NCBI RefSeq assembly: GCF_009604425.1
Contig: NZ_WEGI01000022.1
Location: forward strand, 1 to 64,000
DNA: 64,000 nt
Direction of reading: 5' to 3'
Source of the DNA: Nocardia aurantia
GTDB taxonomy: Bacteria > Actinomycetota > Actinomycetes > Mycobacteriales > Mycobacteriaceae
The first letter of the stretch is position 1, and each line of letters opens with the position of its first letter. A program made the position numbers and the translations under genes. Shown here in pieces: positions 25,052 to 33,309 of the stretch. The notes under the pieces were generated by a model. The model worked only from the letters and a program-made list of their open reading frames with translations. It was not told where the DNA came from and made no database searches.

Positions 25052-26113
25052 ATGAAGGTCGAAACCGGGCCTCGCAACGCCCTGACCGACGTGCCCGGGC
25101 TGCTGGTGGGCCATCACCAGGTCCTGGACAAGGTCGTGACCCGGGGCGCGGGAGCCGCGACCGGATGCACGGTCGTTTGTGCTCCCGGTGGCGCCACGGC
25201 CGCGGTCGACGTCCGGGGCGGCGGCCCGGGCACGCGGGAGACCGATCTGCTCGACCCGCACAACACCGTGGGCCGCGTCGACGCGATCCTGCTGACCGGC
25301 GGCAGCGCCTACGGGCTGGCCGCCGCCGACGGTGTGATGCGGTGGCTGGAGGAACACGGCCAGGGCGTGCCGATGGATCCCGCCGACCCGGCCAAGGTCG
25401 TGCCGATCGTGTCCGGCGCGGTCATCTTCGATCTCCCGCTCGGCGCGTGGGACATCCGGCCCACCGCCGAATTCGGCTACCGCGCCGCCGCCGCAGCCGG
25501 CACCGAGTTCGAACGCGGCTGTGTCGGCGCCGGTACCGGGGCGCAGGCCGGCGTGCTGAAGGGCGGGATCGGCACGGCGAGCATCCACATCCTCGACGGG
25601 CCCGCCGCCGGCTGCACGGTCGCGGCGCTGGTGGCCGTCAACGCCGCCGGGTCCGCGTTCGACCCACGCACCGGACTGCCGTGGGGCGCCGGCAGCGACG
25701 GCGCCGAACATTTCGGGCTGCGGCCCGCCACGCCGGAACAGCTGGCCCGGGCTGCGGCCCTGCCCCCGAAGGCGGCCTCGCTCAACACCACCATCGGCGT
25801 GGTCGCCACCGATGCGGAACTGAATCCGGGCGAGACCGAGCGGCTGGCCATGTCCGCCCACGACGGGTTGTCCCGTGCCGTCCGGCCCGCCCACACGCCG
25901 CTCGACGGCGACAGTCTGTTCGCCCTCGCGACCGGAGCGCGGGTCCTCGATCCCGAGGCGTACGGGCCGAAGACACCGTTGGCCCGCACGCTGCGAGTCG
26001 CCGACCTGTGCGCCGCCGCCGCGCTGGCGACCGAACGGGCGATCGTCGACGGACTGCTGTCGGCTCACGGAATCGCCGGAATACCCTCTTACGCAGAGGT
26101 TTTCGCCCACTGA
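25052..26113 (+). CDS. P1 family (DmpA-like) peptidase
   Basis: A 353-residue Ntn-type hydrolase of peptidase family S58. The precursor is expected to cleave itself before the nucleophile in SLNTTIGVVATDAE, as reported for the mycobacterial homologue that is cut between Asn and Thr. The GGSAYGLAAADGVM and CVGAGTGAQAGVLKGGIGTAS segments are conserved. Members act on N-terminal or beta-amino peptides. The ATG at 25052 follows AGAGGAG by six bases. Confidence 0.9.
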   Translation: MKVETGPRNALTDVPGLLVGHHQVLDKVVTRGAGAATGCTVVCAPGGATAAVDVRGGGPGTRETDLLDPHNTVGRVDAILLTGGSAYGLAAADGVMRWLEEHGQGVPMDPADPAKVVPIVSGAVIFDLPLGAWDIRPTAEFGYRAAAAAGTEFERGCVGAGTGAQAGVLKGGIGTASIHILDGPAAGCTVAALVAVNAAGSAFDPRTGLPWGAGSDGAEHFGLRPATPEQLARAAALPPKAASLNTTIGVVATDAELNPGETERLAMSAHDGLSRAVRPAHTPLDGDSLFALATGARVLDPEAYGPKTPLARTLRVADLCAAAALATERAIVDGLLSAHGIAGIPSYAEVFAH

Positions 26114-26581
26114 ACAGCGCCGCTGCCGAAACCGGTGAGCGCTGCCGCCGCTCCGGATGCCCGGTGCCGACCCCGGCGGCGGAAACGGTATCCGCCGACG
26201 TGAGGCGGCTCGAAGCCGAGCGTCGAGGCGGCGGGTCGGATGCGTTGCCGGTCTGCCGAGCCTGTCGGCTCATCGGCGAGGGCGGTCCACCCAATCGCCG
26301 CCGGAGATCCGGTGCCGCGTCGGTTTCGCCGCCGTACCCGGCAGGATGGTCCGCCGGAAGCGATTCCGGGACCGCCCGGCCGACTCGTGGCCGGGCCGGC
26401 GCGACGACGTAATCGACTGCGCGCTCTCGAAGGCGGTTGCCCGACCCGGGGTGACGGCCGCGACGACCCACGTCGCCGGGCGCGACGGCGTGGTACCTGG
26501 CGGCGGGGTGCCGGGAATAGGCGAATATTCTGGTCCGTTGACGACAGCGACGCGACCCGGTTCGCGGCGGCGGACGGAAGG
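26114..26581. other. Non-coding stretch before the mec-cysO-cysM operon
   Basis: 468 bases with no supported gene; open frames here are high-GC shadows lacking ribosome-binding sites. Near the right end AATATTCTGG (around 26524-26533) could be a -10 element about 50 bases upstream of mec, and GGAAGG sits just before the mec start. Confidence 0.5.
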
Positions 26582-27019
26582 ATGGCGACTGTGCTGGTGA
26601 TCAGAGCGGACCTCGTGGACGCGATGGTGGCGCACGCCCGCACCGACCATCCGGACGAGGCCTGCGGCATAATCGCCGGTCCCGAGGGCTCCGATCGGCC
26701 CGAGCGGTTCCTGCCGATGGTCAACGCCGAGCGCTCGCCCACCTTCTACCGGTTCGACTCCGGTGAACAGCTGCGGCTGTGGCGGGAGATGGACGACCGC
26801 GACGAGGAGCCGGTGGTGGTCTACCACTCGCACACCGCCACCGAGGCCTATCCCAGCCGCACCGACGTCTCCTACGCCGCCGAACCGAACGCGCACTATG
26901 TGCTGGTCTCCACGCGCGATCCGGAGCAGTACGAGCTGCGCAGTTACCGCATCCTCGACGGCGTGGTCACCGAGGAACCGGTGCAGGTCGTCCCCGCCTA
27001 CTCCGACACCGTGGCCTGA
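26582..27019 (+). CDS. mec: CysO-cysteine peptidase Mec (JAMM metalloprotease)
   Basis: A 145-residue JAMM/MPN+ zinc protease. Glu26 (HPDEACG), His82 and His84 (YHSHT), Ser92 and Asp95 form the complete active site. In mycobacteria it releases cysteine from the CysO-cysteine adduct, the last step of sulfur-carrier-dependent cysteine synthesis. GGAAGG precedes the ATG at 26582. It lies 44 bases before cysO. Because this CysO carries a tail after its diglycine, Mec might also trim that tail; this is inference. Confidence 0.93.
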   Translation: MATVLVIRADLVDAMVAHARTDHPDEACGIIAGPEGSDRPERFLPMVNAERSPTFYRFDSGEQLRLWREMDDRDEEPVVVYHSHTATEAYPSRTDVSYAAEPNAHYVLVSTRDPEQYELRSYRILDGVVTEEPVQVVPAYSDTVA

Positions 27020-27063
27020 CGCCTGTCGGATCGACAACCCGGAACGCGAAACAAGGAGTCCTC

Positions 27064-27390
27064 ATGCCGGTGACCGTGTCCATCCCGACCATCATGCGCA
27101 CCCTCACCGGAGGTGAGAAGCGGGTGCAGGCCAGCGGGAAGACTCTGGCCGCGGTGATCGACGATCTGGAGACCAACTACGCCGGCCTGCGGGAGCGGCT
27201 GCTGTCCGAGGGCAAGCTCAATCGCTACGTCAATATCTACGTCGACGACGAGGACGTTCGCTTCGCCGGCGGGCTGGAGGCCGAGGTGCCGGAGAACGGC
27301 ACCGTCACCATCCTGCCGGCCGTCGCCGGTGGAGCGCACCCGGCTGTCGCCGGCGAAGCACACCCGGCTGTCGCCGGCGAAGCACACTGA
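27064..27390 (+). CDS. cysO: Sulfur carrier protein CysO with unusual C-terminal tail
   Basis: A 108-residue ubiquitin-like (MoaD/ThiS-fold) protein. Its C-terminal Gly-Gly is normally thiocarboxylated and provides sulfur to CysM. The body matches the mycobacterial protein and reaches the usual end LPAVAGG at residues 89-90, but translation continues for 18 residues (91-108) through the repeated unit AHPAVAGE. The frame is unbroken and ends at TGA 27388-27390, five bases before cysM begins. With this tail the diglycine is not free, so the protein needs processing, or the tail is a recent mutation. AAGGAG precedes the ATG at 27064. Confidence 0.93.
   Translation: MPVTVSIPTIMRTLTGGEKRVQASGKTLAAVIDDLETNYAGLRERLLSEGKLNRYVNIYVDDEDVRFAGGLEAEVPENGTVTILPAVAGGAHPAVAGEAHPAVAGEAH
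27319..27387 (+). repeat. 24-bp tandem repeat inside cysO, 2.9 copies
   Basis: Copy 1 is 27319-27342, copy 2 is 27343-27366 and the partial copy 3 is 27367-27387. Copies 2 and 3 are identical over 21 bases; copy 1 differs at four positions, including the change that turns GG into GE. Each unit encodes AVAG(G/E)AHP. The period is a multiple of three, so the frame is kept. Confidence 0.95.
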
Positions 27391-27394
27391 GCCC

Positions 27395-28357
27395 GTGGCC
27401 CGTTACGAATCGCTGATCGAGACCCTCGGCAACACGCCGCTGGTGGGCCTGCGCTCGCTGTCGCCACGCTGGGACGGTGACGACCACGTGCGGCTGTGGG
27501 CCAAGCTGGAGGACCGCAACCCCACCGGCTCCATCAAGGACCGCCCGGCGCTGCGGATGATCGAGCAGGCGGAGGCCGACGGCCGGTTGCGGCCGGGCTG
27601 CACGATTCTCGAGCCGACCAGCGGCAACACCGGTATCTCGCTGGCCATGGCGGCCAAGCTGAAGGGCTACCGGCTGGTGTGCGTGATGCCGGAGAACACC
27701 TCGGTCGAACGCCGGCAACTGCTCACCATGTTCGGCGCCGAGATCATCGGCTCACCGGCCGCCGGCGGCTCGAATCAGGCCGTGGCCACGGCGAAGAAGA
27801 TCGCCGCCGAGAATCCGGACTGGGTGATGCTGTACCAGTACGGCAATCCGGCCAACGCGCAGTCGCACTACGAGGGCACCGGCCCGGAGATCCTCACCGA
27901 CCTGCCGGAGATCACCCACTTCGTCGCGGGCCTGGGCACCACCGGCACCCTGATGGGCGTCGGACGCTACCTGCGCGAGCACGTGACCGACATCAAGGTG
28001 GTCGCGGCCGAACCGCGCTACGGCGAGCTGGTGTACGGCCTGCGCAATCTCGACGAGGGCTTCGTGCCCGAACTGTACGACGAGTCCGTGCTGACCTCAC
28101 GCTTCTCCGTCGGCCCCTACGACGCGGTGCGGCGCACCCGCGAACTGGTGCTGGCGGAGGGCATCTTCGCGGGCATCTCCACCGGCGCGATCCTGCACGC
28201 GGCGCTCGGCGTCGGCGCCAAGGCGCTGAAGGCCGGCACCCGCGCCGACATCGCGTTCGTCGTCGCCGACGGCGGCTGGAAATACCTGTCGACCGGCGCC
28301 TACGACGGCACCCTGGAAGAGGCCGAGGAGAAGCTCGACGGGCAGCTCTGGGCCTGA
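27395..28357 (+). CDS. cysM: CysO-dependent cysteine synthase CysM
   Basis: A 320-residue PLP enzyme. Lys48 of GSIKDRPA binds the cofactor and TSGNTG holds the substrate carboxylate. In mycobacteria this CysM uses O-phosphoserine and thiocarboxylated CysO rather than free sulfide. The C-terminal segment ending KLDGQLWA can close the active site. The start is the GTG at 27395, five bases after the cysO stop, consistent with coupled translation. Confidence 0.94.
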   Translation: MARYESLIETLGNTPLVGLRSLSPRWDGDDHVRLWAKLEDRNPTGSIKDRPALRMIEQAEADGRLRPGCTILEPTSGNTGISLAMAAKLKGYRLVCVMPENTSVERRQLLTMFGAEIIGSPAAGGSNQAVATAKKIAAENPDWVMLYQYGNPANAQSHYEGTGPEILTDLPEITHFVAGLGTTGTLMGVGRYLREHVTDIKVVAAEPRYGELVYGLRNLDEGFVPELYDESVLTSRFSVGPYDAVRRTRELVLAEGIFAGISTGAILHAALGVGAKALKAGTRADIAFVVADGGWKYLSTGAYDGTLEEAEEKLDGQLWA

Positions 28358-28404
28358 CCCGGCGGGTACGCTCGTGGGAGATCCCCGCGAGGAGGTGGTG
28401 GGCA

Positions 28405-29046
28405 GTGACGCTCGACAACGCCGATCGGCGCCCCGGCACATTGGCCCGGTTGTGGCAGCAGTCGATCGTGCTGACCCTGGGTTTCGTTGCGCTGCTCTAC
28501 GGTATCGAGGGCATCGACACCGTGACGAACCACGATCTCGATCAGGGCGGGGTGCGGCCCCGCTCGATCGAGGGCCTGGAGGGCATCGCGTTCGGCCCAC
28601 TGCTGCATGCCAATTGGGAGCACCTGATCGGAAACACCGTGCCGGTGCTCGTGCTCGGCATGCTCACGCTGCTCACCGGCATCGGCCGCGGCCTGGCGGC
28701 GACCGCGATCGTCTGGGTGGTGGGCGAATTCGGTACCTGGCTCACCGGCGCCTCCGGCACGATCCACCTCGGCGCGTCGGTGCTGGTGTTCGGCTGGCTG
28801 ACCTATCTGATCTCGCGCGGGCTGTTCGCTCGCAACCTCTGGCAGATCTTGATCGGCGTCATCGTCGGCGTGCTCTACGGATCCATTCTGTGGGGTGTGC
28901 TGCCCGGCCAGCCCGGAATCTCTTGGCAAGGTCATCTTTTCGGCGCCGTGGGTGGATTGCTGGCGGGGTGGGTACTCTCCGGAGATGAACGTCGTCGCCG
29001 CCGAGGCACCGTGGGCCCAGCAGTGTCGCCCCTCGGACAGTCCTAG
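28405..29046 (+). CDS. Rhomboid family intramembrane protease
   Basis: A 213-residue membrane protein with six or so hydrophobic helices. The family pattern is present: HANWEHLIGNTVPVLVLG (the HxxxN region), the catalytic Ser in HLGASVLVFG and the catalytic His in WQGHLFGAVGG. GAGGAGG lies about nine bases upstream of the GTG at 28405. It occupies the same place between cysM and the phosphodiesterase-like gene as in mycobacteria, but murI, expected next, is absent. Confidence 0.88.
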   Translation: MTLDNADRRPGTLARLWQQSIVLTLGFVALLYGIEGIDTVTNHDLDQGGVRPRSIEGLEGIAFGPLLHANWEHLIGNTVPVLVLGMLTLLTGIGRGLAATAIVWVVGEFGTWLTGASGTIHLGASVLVFGWLTYLISRGLFARNLWQILIGVIVGVLYGSILWGVLPGQPGISWQGHLFGAVGGLLAGWVLSGDERRRRRGTVGPAVSPLGQS

Positions 29047-29106
29047 CGGCCGGCTGGTTGGGGGGATCGCGTCGTGAACGAACCGGCAGCGTGGCAGCAT
29101 GTGGGG

Positions 29107-29874
29107 ATGCGCCTCACCGTCCTCGGGTGCTCGGGCAGTGTGTCCGGCCCGGATTCTCCCGCGTCGGGTTACCTGCTCACCGGGCCGGGGATGACTCCGA
29201 CGGTGATCGACTTCGGGCCCGGTGTACTCGGCGCTCTGCAACGGTTCCAGGATCCCGGCGCGGTCGACATCTTCCTCACCCATCTGCACGCGGACCACTG
29301 CCTGGATCTGCCCGGGTTGCTGGTGTGGCGGCGCTACCACCCGAATCCGCCGACCGGCCGCGCGACCCTGTACGGGCCGGCCGATTCCGCGCTCCGCATC
29401 GGCAACGCGTCGGCCGAGGTCGGCGGCGAATGCGACGACTGGTCCGACGTGATCGACCTGCGGACCTGGTCCGAGGGCGTGACCTCCGCGTTCGGTGAGG
29501 GCTACACCGTCACCGCCCGCCGCATGTACCACCCGCCGGAGTCCTACGGCCTGCGGATCACCGGCCCGGCCGGCCGCACCCTGGTCTACACCGGCGACAC
29601 CGCCGTGTGCCCGGCGGTTTTCGAATTGGCCGCCGGCGCCGACGTGTTGCTGTCGGAAGCGTCCTGGACGCACGACCCGGCCAACCGGCCGCCGGGAATC
29701 CATCTGTCCGGCACCGAGGCCGGTCTGATCGCCGCCGAGGCCGGCGTCGGAGAGCTGCTGCTCACCCACATTCCGCCGTGGACCTCCCGCGAGGATGTCA
29801 TCGCCGAGGCGAAGGCGCAGTTCAGCGGCCCGGTGCACGCGGTGTCCCCGGGCGAGGTCATCGACCTGGCCTGA
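29107..29874 (+). CDS. MBL-fold cAMP phosphodiesterase-like protein
   Basis: A 255-residue metallo-beta-lactamase-fold hydrolase. The metal motif HLHADH is at residues 59-64, with further ligands in VYTGDTAV and LLLTHIPPW. The mycobacterial homologue at this locus (Rv1339) has been described as an atypical class II cyclic-nucleotide phosphodiesterase, so cAMP hydrolysis is the best guess; a tRNase Z-like role is less likely. The ATG at 29107 gives the conserved start RLTVLGCSGS; an in-frame GTG at 29074 would add 11 residues. Confidence 0.85.
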   Translation: MRLTVLGCSGSVSGPDSPASGYLLTGPGMTPTVIDFGPGVLGALQRFQDPGAVDIFLTHLHADHCLDLPGLLVWRRYHPNPPTGRATLYGPADSALRIGNASAEVGGECDDWSDVIDLRTWSEGVTSAFGEGYTVTARRMYHPPESYGLRITGPAGRTLVYTGDTAVCPAVFELAAGADVLLSEASWTHDPANRPPGIHLSGTEAGLIAAEAGVGELLLTHIPPWTSREDVIAEAKAQFSGPVHAVSPGEVIDLA

Positions 29875-29987
29875 GCGGGCCGAAACCCCTGCGCTCGAGT
29901 GTTTTCGAGCCGATCCGGCGCGCGCGGCCGACCCGCTCCGCGCGGCCGTGCGCCAGGCGGTCGCGGGCACCGTCTAGGGTGAGTGCC

Positions 29988-30749
29988 GTGTCGAGACGAG
30001 CCGATGGCAGGGCGGACGACGAGCTCCGCGAGGTCAGGATCACCCGGGGTTTCACCACGCATCCGGCTGGGTCGGTGCTGGTGGAATTCGGGCAGACGCG
30101 GGTGATGTGCACCGCGAGCGTCACCGACGGCGTGCCACCGTGGCGCCGGGATTCCGGATTGGGTTGGCTCACAGCCGAATACGCGATGCTACCGGCGGCC
30201 ACCCACACCCGCAGCGGCCGGGAGTCGGTGAAGGGCAAGGTCGGTGGCCGTACCCAGGAGATCAGCCGGTTGGTCGGCCGCTCCCTGCGGGCCTGCATCG
30301 ACCTGGCCGCGATCGGGGAGAACACCATCGCCATCGACTGCGACGTGCTGCAGGCCGACGGCGGTACCCGGACCGCCGCGATCACCGGCGCGTACGTGGC
30401 ACTGGCCGACGCGGTGACCTATCTCGGCGCCGCCGGGCAGCTCGCCGATCCGCAGCCGCTGTCGTGCATGATCGCCGCGGTCAGCGTCGGCGTGGTCGAC
30501 GGCCGGGTACGCCTCGACCTGCCGTACGAGGAGGATTCGCGCGCCGAGGTGGACATGAACGTGGTCGCCACCGATACCGGCACCCTGGTGGAGATCCAGG
30601 GCACCGGCGAGGGCGCCACCTTCCCGCGCTCCACCCTCGACACGATGCTGGATTCCGCGCTGGCCGGCTGCGAGCGGCTGTTCGCCGTCCAGAAGGAGGC
30701 GCTGGCGCTGCCCTATCCCGGAGCATTGCCGGAGAAGAAGAAGAAATGA
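29988..30749 (+). CDS. rph: Ribonuclease PH
   Basis: A 253-residue phosphorolytic 3'-5' exoribonuclease that trims tRNA 3' ends. The family signatures RADGRADDELR, TRSGRESVKGKVGGRTQEISRLVGRSLR and CDVLQADGGTRTAAITGA are intact. The GTG at 29988 starts the protein. The gene overlaps rdgB by four bases (ATGA), implying coupled translation. Confidence 0.96.
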   Translation: MSRRADGRADDELREVRITRGFTTHPAGSVLVEFGQTRVMCTASVTDGVPPWRRDSGLGWLTAEYAMLPAATHTRSGRESVKGKVGGRTQEISRLVGRSLRACIDLAAIGENTIAIDCDVLQADGGTRTAAITGAYVALADAVTYLGAAGQLADPQPLSCMIAAVSVGVVDGRVRLDLPYEEDSRAEVDMNVVATDTGTLVEIQGTGEGATFPRSTLDTMLDSALAGCERLFAVQKEALALPYPGALPEKKKK

Positions 30750-31354
30750 GCCGCCGGGTCCTGGTCGCCAGCCGTAATGCCAAGAAGCTGAACGAACTAC
30801 GCCGCATCCTCGCCGAGGCCGGCGTGGAGGGCCTGGAGATCGTCGGCCTGGACGAGGTTCCGCCCTACGAGGAGGCCCCGGAGACCGGCGCCACCTTCGC
30901 GGAGAATGCCCTCGCCAAGGCCCGCGACGGCGCTGCCGCCACCGGATTGGCTTGTGTCGCAGACGATTCCGGGCTCTCGGTGGACGCGCTCAACGGTATG
31001 CCGGGTGTGTTGTCGGCGCGCTGGTCCGGCGGTCACGGCGCGGACGCCGCCAACAACGAGCTGCTGCTGGCCCAGTTGACGGACGTGCCCGACGAACGCC
31101 GCGGCGCGCGCTTCGTCTCCGCCTGCGCGCTGGTCGCCGACGGCCGCGAGGTCGTGATGATCGGTGAATGGCCCGGCCGGGTCGCCCGCGAACCGGCCGG
31201 CGACGGCGGTTTCGGCTACGATCCGCTGTTCGTCCCGGACGGGGGAGCGGTCTCGGCCGCCCAGCTCACCCCCGCCGAGAAGGACGCCGCCTCGCACCGG
31301 GGCCGCGCCCTGCGGGCCCTGCTCCCGGCGCTGGAGGAGTTGGCCGTCGGCTGA
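30746..31354 (+). CDS. rdgB: RdgB/HAM1 non-canonical purine NTP pyrophosphatase
   Basis: A 202-residue ITPase/XTPase that clears deaminated purine nucleotides before incorporation. The nucleotide-binding VLVASRNAKKLNEL, the metal site VADDSGLSVDALNG, and the GFGYDPLFVPDG and SHRGRAL motifs are present. It overlaps the rph stop and is the last gene of the run that began with mec. Confidence 0.96.
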   Translation: MSRRVLVASRNAKKLNELRRILAEAGVEGLEIVGLDEVPPYEEAPETGATFAENALAKARDGAAATGLACVADDSGLSVDALNGMPGVLSARWSGGHGADAANNELLLAQLTDVPDERRGARFVSACALVADGREVVMIGEWPGRVAREPAGDGGFGYDPLFVPDGGAVSAAQLTPAEKDAASHRGRALRALLPALEELAVG

Positions 31355-31366
31355 GCGGAACCTCGG

Positions 31367-31747
31367 TCAGAGGTTGTAGGCCTGCTTGACCTGCTTGGCG
31401 TTCCGATGCTCGACGAAGAACGAGAGCAACGGGATCGTGCCGGCCAGCAGGGTGCCGATGGTGCGGGCCAGCGGCCAGCGCACCTTGATCGCCAGGTCGG
31501 CGGTGACGATCAGATAGACGAAGTACACCCAGCCGTGCACGACGGCGATCCAGTTCGGGGTGTGCACATCGAAGCCGTACTTGGCGATGATCTCGGCGGT
31601 GAGCAGCAGCAGCCAGATACCGGTCGCCCACGCCAGCGTGCGGTAACGCAGCAGGGCGGGTTTCACCTTGGCGGCGCCGGCCACCGGGCCCGGTGCCCGC
31701 ACCTCGGTACGGCCGGCGGCGGTGTCGGTGGAATTGTCGGCGCTCAA
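31367..31747 (-). CDS. DUF3817 small membrane protein
   Basis: A 126-residue protein with an Ala/Pro-rich N-terminus (1-30) and three hydrophobic helices containing WIAVVHGWVYFVYLI, the DUF3817 histidine motif. Function unknown. It corresponds to the DUF3817 gene found beside lprD in mycobacteria. The start is a TTG at 31747 with a strong GAGAGGAG six bases upstream; the TTGA overlaps the stop of the upstream LprD-like gene, a clear coupling signal. It converges with rdgB. Confidence 0.82.
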   Translation of the reverse strand: MSADNSTDTAAGRTEVRAPGPVAGAAKVKPALLRYRTLAWATGIWLLLLTAEIIAKYGFDVHTPNWIAVVHGWVYFVYLIVTADLAIKVRWPLARTIGTLLAGTIPLLSFFVEHRNAKQVKQAYNL

Positions 31748-32202
31748 CCGGCGCTCCTCTCGATGTCGCGGGCTTCGAGCCCGGCGGCGCGGATCTGCGT
31801 CCGCAGTTCACGCGCGTTCAATGCGGCCAGGTACTGGTTGTATTCGGCGACCACGGGATCGTCGGTGCGCGCCGCGGCCGGTCGCTCCGGCAGGATGCCC
31901 GCCGGGATCTCGCGCGGCCCGGACGGCTTCGACAGCCTGGCGAGCCGGCCCGGTTGCGGCGGTTCGGTCTCCTCGGCGGGCTCCCGGGCCTCGCGCTCCA
32001 ACCGGATGAAGCGCACATACGCGAAGACCACGAACCCGGCGAACAACGGCCACTGCAACGCGTAGCCCAGATTCTGGGCGGTACCGCTCGCGGATTCGAA
32101 CCGGCCCCACTGCCACCAGCCGAGCGCGAGACACCCGAGTGCGGCAACGACCACAAACAGGATCAGCGCCGGGCGGCGGCGTGGAGCGGGCACGACTACC
32201 AC
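31744..32202 (-). CDS. LprD-like conserved membrane protein
   Basis: A 152-residue protein with two transmembrane helices (about 12-28 and 46-63), then a charged cytoplasmic region with DPVVAEYNQYLAALNARE. The stretch GCLALGWWQWGRF and QNLGYALQWPLFAGF resembles mycobacterial LprD, which is labelled a lipoprotein although its cysteine sits within a membrane helix. Function unknown. The GTG at 32202 is taken as the start; a GTG at 32193 is an alternative. It is cotranscribed with the DUF3817 gene. Confidence 0.75.
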   Translation of the reverse strand: MVVVPAPRRRPALILFVVVAALGCLALGWWQWGRFESASGTAQNLGYALQWPLFAGFVVFAYVRFIRLEREAREPAEETEPPQPGRLARLSKPSGPREIPAGILPERPAAARTDDPVVAEYNQYLAALNARELRTQIRAAGLEARDIERSAG

Positions 32203-32242
32203 GGTACCCGTCTACTACATCGGAGCGTAGGGCTGGGCTCGC

Positions 32243-33118
32243 TCAGAACTTGTAGCCGACGCCGGTGCGCTGCTCGGACTCCTCCCACAGCCGCCGCTGC
32301 AGGTCGCGGTCGCGGGACAACCGGCTCGACGGCGACGGCCGGACCGGGCCGCGGGAACCGAACAACCAGGTCGGACCCCAATAGGTGTCCGGATCGGCAT
32401 CCGCCGTGGTGGCCGCGAACAGGCTGGACTCGGCCGCGTGTTTCGGCGAGTGACCGATCACCGCGATCGCCGGCTTGGCCACCCAGTCCAGCGGCGTCTC
32501 GGTCCGCGTGAACAGGTCGGTCGCCGAGACCCCGGGATGCACGCCGTACGAGCGCTTCGGCGATCGGGCCTCGGCGAGCCGATGCTGTAGTTCGCGGGCG
32601 AACATCAGGTTCGACAGTTTGGCCTGGGCGTAGGCCAGGTTGCGCTGGTAGCGGCGATGCTCGTAGTTCAGATCATCGATCCAGAGCTTCGGGGTCTGCC
32701 GATGCGCGATGCTGGCCAGCGTGACGACCCGGTCGCCGATCCGGTCCAGTAGCAGCCCGGTGAGTGCGAAATGACCGAGATGGTTCACGCCCCACTGGGT
32801 TTCGAAGCCGTCGACGGTCCGGGAGAACGGGATGTTCATCAGACCGGCGTTGTTGATCAGCACATCGAACTCGCCCGTGTCCTCGGCGAAGGCGCGGACC
32901 GACGCGAGATCGGCCAGATCCAGCGCCCGCACCCGGACGTCGCCGGGAATCCCGTCGGCCACCTGCTGTGCCTTCGCGGCGTTGCGGCAGGCCATGATCA
33001 CGGTCGCGCCCTTGGCGGCCAGCGCCTCGGTGGTGTGCTTGCCGATGCCGCCGTTGGCGCCGGTGATGACGAAGGTGCGCCCGGTCTGATCCGGGATGTC
33101 ACTGGGCTTCCACGCCAT
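32243..33118 (-). CDS. Short-chain dehydrogenase/reductase (retinol-dehydrogenase-like)
   Basis: A 291-residue SDR with the NAD(P) motif TGANGGIGK, LINNAGLM, the catalytic Ser in VTLASIAHR, and Tyr and Lys in YAQAKLSN. The sequence is closest to the WW-oxidoreductase/protochlorophyllide-reductase-like group that acts on lipophilic carbonyls. The substrate is unknown. It is divergent from an MFS efflux gene, with a palindrome between them, suggesting shared control. Confidence 0.88.
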   Translation of the reverse strand: MAWKPSDIPDQTGRTFVITGANGGIGKHTTEALAAKGATVIMACRNAAKAQQVADGIPGDVRVRALDLADLASVRAFAEDTGEFDVLINNAGLMNIPFSRTVDGFETQWGVNHLGHFALTGLLLDRIGDRVVTLASIAHRQTPKLWIDDLNYEHRRYQRNLAYAQAKLSNLMFARELQHRLAEARSPKRSYGVHPGVSATDLFTRTETPLDWVAKPAIAVIGHSPKHAAESSLFAATTADADPDTYWGPTWLFGSRGPVRPSPSSRLSRDRDLQRRLWEESEQRTGVGYKF

Positions 33119-33183
33119 GGTTGTCGGACCTCACTGCTGCCGGAGTGGTCGGAGATGTGTCGTCACAATCCCTCGGTCCCGAC

Positions 33184-33199
33184 CTTACTTGAGAGTAAG
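33184..33199. promoter_or_regulatory. Palindromic operator candidate between SDR and MFS genes
   Basis: CTTACT (33184-33189) and AGTAAG (33194-33199) form a perfect inverted repeat around TGAG, extended by partial symmetry on both sides. It resembles operators of TetR-family repressors that control efflux pumps. No regulator gene is adjacent. Confidence 0.5.
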
Positions 33200-33309
33200 T
33201 TCGAGCGGTAGCGAAGCGGCGGAAGGACGGGTCGCCGAGGGTGAATGCCCTGGTCACGATGCCGTGTCCCTGCCCGGGGATCGCCACGGCCACACCCATA
33301 CTGAAACGC

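Noticed and set aside
26157..26600. Open frame in the gap before mec
   Set aside because: Arg/Gly-rich product with no homology that I recognise, no Shine-Dalgarno, and overlap with the mec start region.
27319..27387. CRISPR-like or mobile repeat in cysO
   Set aside because: The repeats are contiguous with no spacers, keep the reading frame and lie inside a coding region; they are a simple tandem duplication.
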